Of a stretch of DNA of 64,000 nt, positions 60,163 through 64,000 are shown one piece after another. Every line of letters starts with the position of its first letter. The first letter of the stretch is position 1. The translations under genes were made by a program, and so were the position numbers. The stretch is from Kitasatospora sp. SUK 42 (GTDB lineage Bacteria; Actinomycetota; Actinomycetes; Streptomycetales; Streptomycetaceae), in the NCBI RefSeq assembly GCF_015776785.2, contig NZ_LFMD02000002.1, forward strand, positions 96,919 through 160,918. Direction: 5' to 3'. Below the pieces are notes generated by a model. It had not been told where the DNA came from, ran no database searches, and worked only from the letters and a program-made list of their open reading frames with translations.

Positions 60163-61938
60163 ATGGAGCGTCCCTTCCCCACCGTCGCCGTCGTCGGCCT
60201 CGGAACGATGGGTGCCGGCGTCGCGGTGGCGGTCGCCAGGAGCGGCCGCCGGGTGATCGGCATCGAGGCCACCGAGGACTCGGCCGCCCGGGCGCTGGCC
60301 CGGATCACGGAGGCGACCGCGCACGCGGTCGACCGGGAGCGGCTCACCGCCGAGGAGCGCACCGGACTGCTGGCGCGGATCTCGGTCGGGCACACGCTGA
60401 CGGCCGCCGCCGAGGCGGACCTGGTGATCGAGGAGGTGCCCGAGCAGCTGGAGCTGAAGCGCGGGCTCTTCGCCGAGCTGGACCGGATCTGCCCGGAGAC
60501 GACCGTGCTGGCCACCGGCACCACCGCCCTCCCGGTGACCCGGATCGCCGCCGCGACCGCCCGTCCGGAGCGGGTGCTGGGCCTGCACTTCTTCAACCCG
60601 GTGCACTCGATGAAGCTGGTCGAGGTGGTCCGCACCGTGCTGACCTCCCCGAAGACCGCCGAGGACGCCGCCGCCTTCGCCCGCGACCTCGGCAAGGAGC
60701 CGGTGGCGGCGGGAGACCGGGCCGGCTTCGTGGTGAACGGCCTGCTGTTCGCGTACCTGAACCAGGCCGCCGCGATGTACGAGTCCAAGTACGCCTCCCG
60801 GGAGGACATCGACGCCGCGATGCGGCTCGGCTGCGGCCTGCCGATGGGCCCGCTGGCGCTGCTCGACCTGATCGGGATCGACACCGCGCGCACCGTGCTG
60901 GAGGCGATGTACGAGCAGTCCCGCGACCGTCTGCACGCGCCCGCCCCGATCCTCGGCCAGCTGGTCGCGGCCGGGCTGCTGGGCCGCAAGTCCGGGCGCG
61001 GCTTCTACACCTACGAGGCGCCGGGCTCGTCCCGGCCGGTGGACGCGGCGACCGGCCCGGCCCGGCCGAAGGCGACCGGCCGGACGGTGCGCACCGTCGG
61101 CGTCTGCGGCTCGGGCACCATGGCCACCGGCATCGCCGAGGTGTTCGCCAAGGCCGGGCACCCGGTGCTGCTGGCCGCCCGCAGCCAGGAGAAGGCCGAG
61201 AAGGCCAGGGCGCAGCTGGCCAGGTCGCTGGACCGCTCGGTGGAGAAGGGGCGGCTGACCGGGGAGCAGCGGGACGCCGCGCTGGCGCTGGTCACCCCGG
61301 TCGACCGGTACGCCGAGCTGGCCGAGGTGGACCTGGTGGTCGAGGCCGTCGCGGAGGACCTGGAGGTCAAGCGGGAGCTGTTCGCCACCCTGGACAAGAT
61401 CGTCCGCCCGGGCGCGGTGCTCGCCACCACCACCTCCTCGCTGCCGGTGATCAGCTGTGCGACGGCCACCTCGCGGCCGCAGGACGTGATCGGCATGCAC
61501 TTCTTCAACCCGGCCCCGGCGATGAAGCTGGTCGAGGTGGTCTCCACGGTGCTGACCGCCCCGGAGGTCACCGCGACGGTGCTGGAGCTGACCGCCGCCG
61601 TCCGCAAGCACCCGGTGGAGTGCGGCGACCGGGCCGGATTCATCGTCAACGCCCTGCTGTTCCCCTACCTGAACGACGCGGTGCGGATGCTCCAGGAGCA
61701 CTACGCGACGGTGGACGACATCGACACCGCGATGAAGCTGGGCTGCGGCTACCCGATGGGCCCGTTCGAACTGCTGGACGTGGTCGGTCTGGACGTGTCG
61801 CTGACCATCGAGCGGGTGCTGCACCAGGAGTTCCGCGAGCCGGGCCTGGCCGCGGCACCGCTGCTGGAGCACCTGGTCGCGGCCGGCTGCCTGGGCCGCA
61901 AGACCGGCCGCGGCTTCCGCGACCACGCGCGCCGGTGA
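60163..61938 (+). CDS. 3-hydroxybutyryl-CoA dehydrogenase, tandem-duplicated
   Basis: A 591-residue protein made of two complete 3-hydroxyacyl-CoA dehydrogenase modules (about 1-285 and 307-590). Each has a Rossmann NAD motif (GLGTMGAG; GSGTMATG), the catalytic His in LHFFNP/MHFFNP, Glu in KLVEVV and Asn in VNGLLFAYLN/VNALLFPYLN. The second module keeps the Ser-Ser of TTTSSLPV, but in the first the same site is GTTALPV, losing the conserved Ser. It would oxidise or reduce 3-hydroxybutyryl-CoA, feeding crotonyl-CoA to the ccr enzyme encoded downstream. ATG 60163 with AGGAC upstream. Confidence 0.93.
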   Translation: MERPFPTVAVVGLGTMGAGVAVAVARSGRRVIGIEATEDSAARALARITEATAHAVDRERLTAEERTGLLARISVGHTLTAAAEADLVIEEVPEQLELKRGLFAELDRICPETTVLATGTTALPVTRIAAATARPERVLGLHFFNPVHSMKLVEVVRTVLTSPKTAEDAAAFARDLGKEPVAAGDRAGFVVNGLLFAYLNQAAAMYESKYASREDIDAAMRLGCGLPMGPLALLDLIGIDTARTVLEAMYEQSRDRLHAPAPILGQLVAAGLLGRKSGRGFYTYEAPGSSRPVDAATGPARPKATGRTVRTVGVCGSGTMATGIAEVFAKAGHPVLLAARSQEKAEKARAQLARSLDRSVEKGRLTGEQRDAALALVTPVDRYAELAEVDLVVEAVAEDLEVKRELFATLDKIVRPGAVLATTTSSLPVISCATATSRPQDVIGMHFFNPAPAMKLVEVVSTVLTAPEVTATVLELTAAVRKHPVECGDRAGFIVNALLFPYLNDAVRMLQEHYATVDDIDTAMKLGCGYPMGPFELLDVVGLDVSLTIERVLHQEFREPGLAAAPLLEHLVAAGCLGRKTGRGFRDHARR

Positions 61939-62080
61939 CCACGCCGAGGGCCGGGGGCGGCACCGCCGACCCCGGCTGGAGCCCGGGGACGGTGTCCGCG
62001 CGGTGGCCGGGACCGGCCGTGACCGGCCCGGTCGCGCCGGTGCGCAGGGGAACGGCCGTGGGCGTGCCGACGGGGCCGTG

Positions 62081-62086
62081 TAGCGT
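62081..62086 (+). promoter_or_regulatory. -10 element of the TetR gene
   Basis: TAGCGT ends 7 nt before ATG 62094, with no ribosome site between; a leaderless transcript is implied. Confidence 0.6.
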
Positions 62087-62093
62087 TCCGGAC

Positions 62094-63014
62094 ATGGATC
62101 GGGTTCAGTCAGCCACCCCGCAGCACTCCGCCGGACCGCGCGGCGCCGACCGGTCGGCCCCCTCGACCGGGGGCACCGGACCGGACGGCGGGCCGGGCGG
62201 CCGCCGGGCGGCGGCGCAGCGCCAGCAGATGCGTCAGGACCTGGCCGCGGCCGCGATGGAGCTGTTCGCCTCGCAGGGCTACGAGGAGACCACGGTCGAC
62301 CAGATCGCCGCGGCCGCCGGGGTGGCCCGGCGCACCTTCTTCCGGTACTTCCGGTCGAAGGAGGAGGCGATCTTCCCGGACCACGACGACACCCTCGTCC
62401 GGGTGGCCGACCTGCTGGCCAGCGCCGAGCCGGCGGAGCACCCGCTGGACGTGGTCTGCCGGGGCATCAAGGAGGTGCTGCGGATGTACGCCTCCACCCC
62501 GGGGGTGTCCGTCGCGCGGTACCAGCTGATCCGTCAGGTCCCGGCGCTGCGCGAGCGCGAGATCGCCGTGGTGGCCCGGTACGAGCGGCTGTTCACCCGT
62601 TACCTGCTGGGCCGCTTCGACACCCGCGAGTCCATCCCGTCGGGCTGGCAGCGCGGCGGCGAGGACGACTCGATGCTGGCCGAGGTGTCGGCGGCGGCGG
62701 TCGTCGCGGCGCACAACCACGTGCTGCGGCGCTGGCTGCGGGCCGGCGGCCGGGGGGACGTGGAGGCGCAGCTGGACCACTCCTTCGAGGTGATCCGGCG
62801 GACCTTCTGGGCCTCCAGCTCGCCGGGTGTCAGGCGCCGGGGCTCGGTGGTGGCACCGGGTGCCAGTGAGGTGCCGGGTGAGGTGGTGGCGGAAAGCGCA
62901 CTGAGTGCCAGTCCCGGAGGTGAGGTGCTCATCACAGTCGCCCGGACGGACGCTCCGCTGGACGTCGTGGTGGACAGCATCCGGGCCGCACTGAGCGGCG
63001 CTCGGGACAACTGA
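62094..63014 (+). CDS. TetR-family regulator of the ethylmalonyl-CoA locus
   Basis: A 306-residue regulator, long for the family. Residues 1-42 are disordered, then a TetR helix-turn-helix at about 45-95 (RQQMRQDLAAAAMELFASQGYEETTVDQIAAAAGVARRTFFRYFRSKEEAIFPDHD). An all-helical ligand domain follows to about 230 (VARYQLIRQVPALREREIAVVARYERLF ... VEAQLDHSFEVIRRTFW). The last 65 residues are an extra alpha/beta tail (VLITVARTDAPLDVVVDSIRAALSGARDN). It lies between the dehydrogenase gene and ccr, all on the same strand. The gene's own 3' end contains a copy of the ccr-promoter palindrome. Confidence 0.9.
   Translation: MDRVQSATPQHSAGPRGADRSAPSTGGTGPDGGPGGRRAAAQRQQMRQDLAAAAMELFASQGYEETTVDQIAAAAGVARRTFFRYFRSKEEAIFPDHDDTLVRVADLLASAEPAEHPLDVVCRGIKEVLRMYASTPGVSVARYQLIRQVPALREREIAVVARYERLFTRYLLGRFDTRESIPSGWQRGGEDDSMLAEVSAAAVVAAHNHVLRRWLRAGGRGDVEAQLDHSFEVIRRTFWASSSPGVRRRGSVVAPGASEVPGEVVAESALSASPGGEVLITVARTDAPLDVVVDSIRAALSGARDN
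62849..62867. promoter_or_regulatory. internal copy of the ccr operator within the TetR gene
   Basis: GGTGGCACCGGGTGCCAGT matches the ccr-promoter palindrome AGTGGCACAGGGTGCCACT at 16 of 19 bases. Its core TGGCACC-G-GGTGCCA (62851-62865) is a perfect palindrome. It lies inside the coding region of the regulator, about 300 bp upstream of the ccr promoter site. Confidence 0.6.
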
Positions 63015-63130
63015 GAAAGCATTCACGCAGGTCAGAGCGATATTGAGGGCCCACGCCGAACCGTCGGCGCGGGCCCTTCGCATGCCCGCGCTACGCGCGT
63101 TCCGCAGCCTTCCAAGCCGTCGGAATTGCT

Positions 63131-63143
63131 GACACCCGGTGTC
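63131..63143. promoter_or_regulatory. palindrome just upstream of the ccr -35
   Basis: GACACC-C-GGTGTC, a perfect inverted repeat of 6+6 with a 1-nt centre, ending at the base before the proposed -35 TTTACG. It could bind a second regulator or the same TetR protein with different spacing. Confidence 0.5.
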
Positions 63144-63149
63144 TTTACG

Positions 63150-63168
63150 AGTGGCACAGGGTGCCACT
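63150..63168. promoter_or_regulatory. putative TetR operator in the ccr promoter spacer
   Basis: AGTGGCAC-AGG-GTGCCACT: perfect 8+8 inverted repeat with a 3-nt centre, lying exactly between the candidate -35 and -10 hexamers. This position would let a dimeric repressor block RNA polymerase. Confidence 0.7.
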
Positions 63169-63382
63169 ACCTTGTTACCCACCAGTCGCGGCGCCGCGGC
63201 TCCCCACCTCGGCGCGCCGTCGTCCGGCGTTCCCACACCCCGGGAGCAGTGCCAGACCCAGCCCGGCCCACCACCGGGCGACCGCCTGACCACCCACCAC
63301 CCACCTCAGCGAAGCCGGTGTCCGCTCCCGGCTCCCCCAGACGCCCTGTGACCCTCGCACAGGTACGCCTTCGGAGGCAGCC

Positions 63383-64000
63383 ATGCAGGAAATCCTCGAC
63401 GCGATCCTCAGCCCCGACACCACGTCGGCGGACTTCGCGGCGATCAAGCTCCCCGAGTCCTACCGGGCGGTGACGCTCCACAAGGACGACGAGCAGATGT
63501 TCGCCGGCCTCGACAGCCGCGACAAGGACCCCCGCAAGTCCCTTCACCTCGACGAGGTCGCCCTGCCCGAGCTGGGCCCCGGCGAGGCCCTGGTCGCCGT
63601 GATGGCCAGCGCGGTGAACTACAACACCGTCTGGAGCTCGATCTTCGAGCCGGTCTCCACCTTCGGCTTCCTGGAGCGCTACGGCCGGCTGTCGCCGCTC
63701 ACCAGGCGCCACGACCTGCCGTACCACGTGGTCGGCTCGGACCTCGCGGGCGTGGTGCTGCGCACCGGCGCCGGGGTCAACGCCTGGAAGCCCGGCGACG
63801 AGGTCGTCGCGCACTGCCTCTCGGTCGAACTGGAGTCCCCGGACGGCCACGACGACACGATGATGGACCCGGAGCAGCGCATCTGGGGCTTCGAGACCAA
63901 CTTCGGCGGCCTGGCCCAGCTCGCCCTGGTGAAGACCAATCAGCTGCTGCCCAAGCCCAGGCACCTCACCTGGGAGGAGGCCGCCTCCCCCGGCCTGGTC
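63383..64000 (+). CDS. ccr: crotonyl-CoA carboxylase/reductase, 5' part
   Basis: The first 206 codons of Ccr, which reductively carboxylates crotonyl-CoA to ethylmalonyl-CoA with NADPH and CO2. It is the key enzyme of the ethylmalonyl-CoA pathway and a source of polyketide extender units. The N-terminus MQEILDAILSPDTTSADFAA and segments NYNTVWSSIFEPVSTFGFLERYG, HVVGSDLAGVVLRTGAGVNAWKPGDEVVAHC, MMDPEQRIWGFETNFGGLAQLALVKTNQLLPKP are characteristic of the family (medium-chain dehydrogenase-like). GGAGG lies 5 nt before ATG 63383. It is cut off by the window edge at 64000 (no stop seen). Confidence 0.96.
   Translation, partial: MQEILDAILSPDTTSADFAAIKLPESYRAVTLHKDDEQMFAGLDSRDKDPRKSLHLDEVALPELGPGEALVAVMASAVNYNTVWSSIFEPVSTFGFLERYGRLSPLTRRHDLPYHVVGSDLAGVVLRTGAGVNAWKPGDEVVAHCLSVELESPDGHDDTMMDPEQRIWGFETNFGGLAQLALVKTNQLLPKPRHLTWEEAASPGLV

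Larger units (their letters stand above)
63015..63382 (+). promoter_or_regulatory. ccr promoter and leader region
   Basis: 368 nt without a convincing gene. A -35 TTTACG (63144-63149) and -10 TACCTT (63168-63173) are separated by 18 nt, and the palindrome AGTGGCACAGGGTGCCACT fills that spacer. A second palindrome, GACACC-C-GGTGTC, lies just upstream of the -35. The mRNA would have a leader of about 200 nt. The far end holds GGAGG 5 nt before ATG 63383. Confidence 0.65.

Overview
The window comes from a very GC-rich actinomycete, almost certainly a member of the Streptomycetaceae (Streptomyces or Kitasatospora). The evidence is the strong G/C bias at third codon positions, many GTG starts, the 5' end of a 16S rRNA with an actinomycete leader, TAnnnT -10 hexamers placed 6-8 nt before start codons (leaderless genes), and families typical of this group (DUF3099, DUF6286, the SGM_5486-type small protein, the fabG-fabI pair, crotonyl-CoA carboxylase/reductase). 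The genus cannot be settled from this sequence alone. No phage, transposase, integron or CRISPR is visible, so this reads as ordinary chromosome.

Layout. 1-8.5 kb: the start of an rRNA operon reading out of the left edge, tyrS, an HNH nuclease, a PQQ-repeat membrane protein, a pterin dehydratase, a TSUP transporter, an SPFH-NfeD pair and an ABC ATPase. 8.6-16.3 kb: a hypothetical protein, a GAF histidine kinase with a NarL-type regulator, a double-FHA ABC exporter resembling mycobacterial Rv1747, serB and a SixA-like phosphatase. 16.5-20.4 kb: an MFS exporter with a 40-residue companion protein and a divergent GntR regulator, then the FAS-II pair fabG-fabI. 20.7-34.7 kb: housekeeping and accessory genes (metallo-hydrolase, tldD/tldE-like pair, kptA, DUF3099, moaA, DUF485-symporter pair, alcohol dehydrogenase, exonuclease-BRCT protein, SURF1, MerR-thioredoxin pair, SDR). 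34.7-37.1 kb: a five-gene Asp23/Gls24 envelope-stress operon. 37.3-41.7 kb: a crotonase, a small HTH protein, an ABC-F ATPase and a secreted protein.

42.1-53.6 kb is an exopolysaccharide locus. Seven tightly packed minus-strand genes encode a priming sugar transferase, an O-antigen-ligase/polymerase-like protein, a MurJ/Wzx-like flippase, a polysaccharide deacetylase, a GT4 glycosyltransferase, a Wzz-like chain-length protein and a GNAT/FemAB-like transferase. A second GT4 gene lies just upstream and a secreted GH26 hydrolase converges on the other end. Together they would prime, extend, flip, polymerise and trim a surface polysaccharide.

53.8-64 kb: an SRPBCC protein, a HipA-like kinase, a secreted subtilase, a split FluG-like pair (amidohydrolase plus glutamine-synthetase-like), and the start of an ethylmalonyl-CoA pathway locus: a tandemly duplicated 3-hydroxybutyryl-CoA dehydrogenase, a TetR regulator and ccr, which runs off the right edge. 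Near-identical palindromes in the ccr promoter and in the 3' end of the TetR gene suggest an autonomous control circuit.
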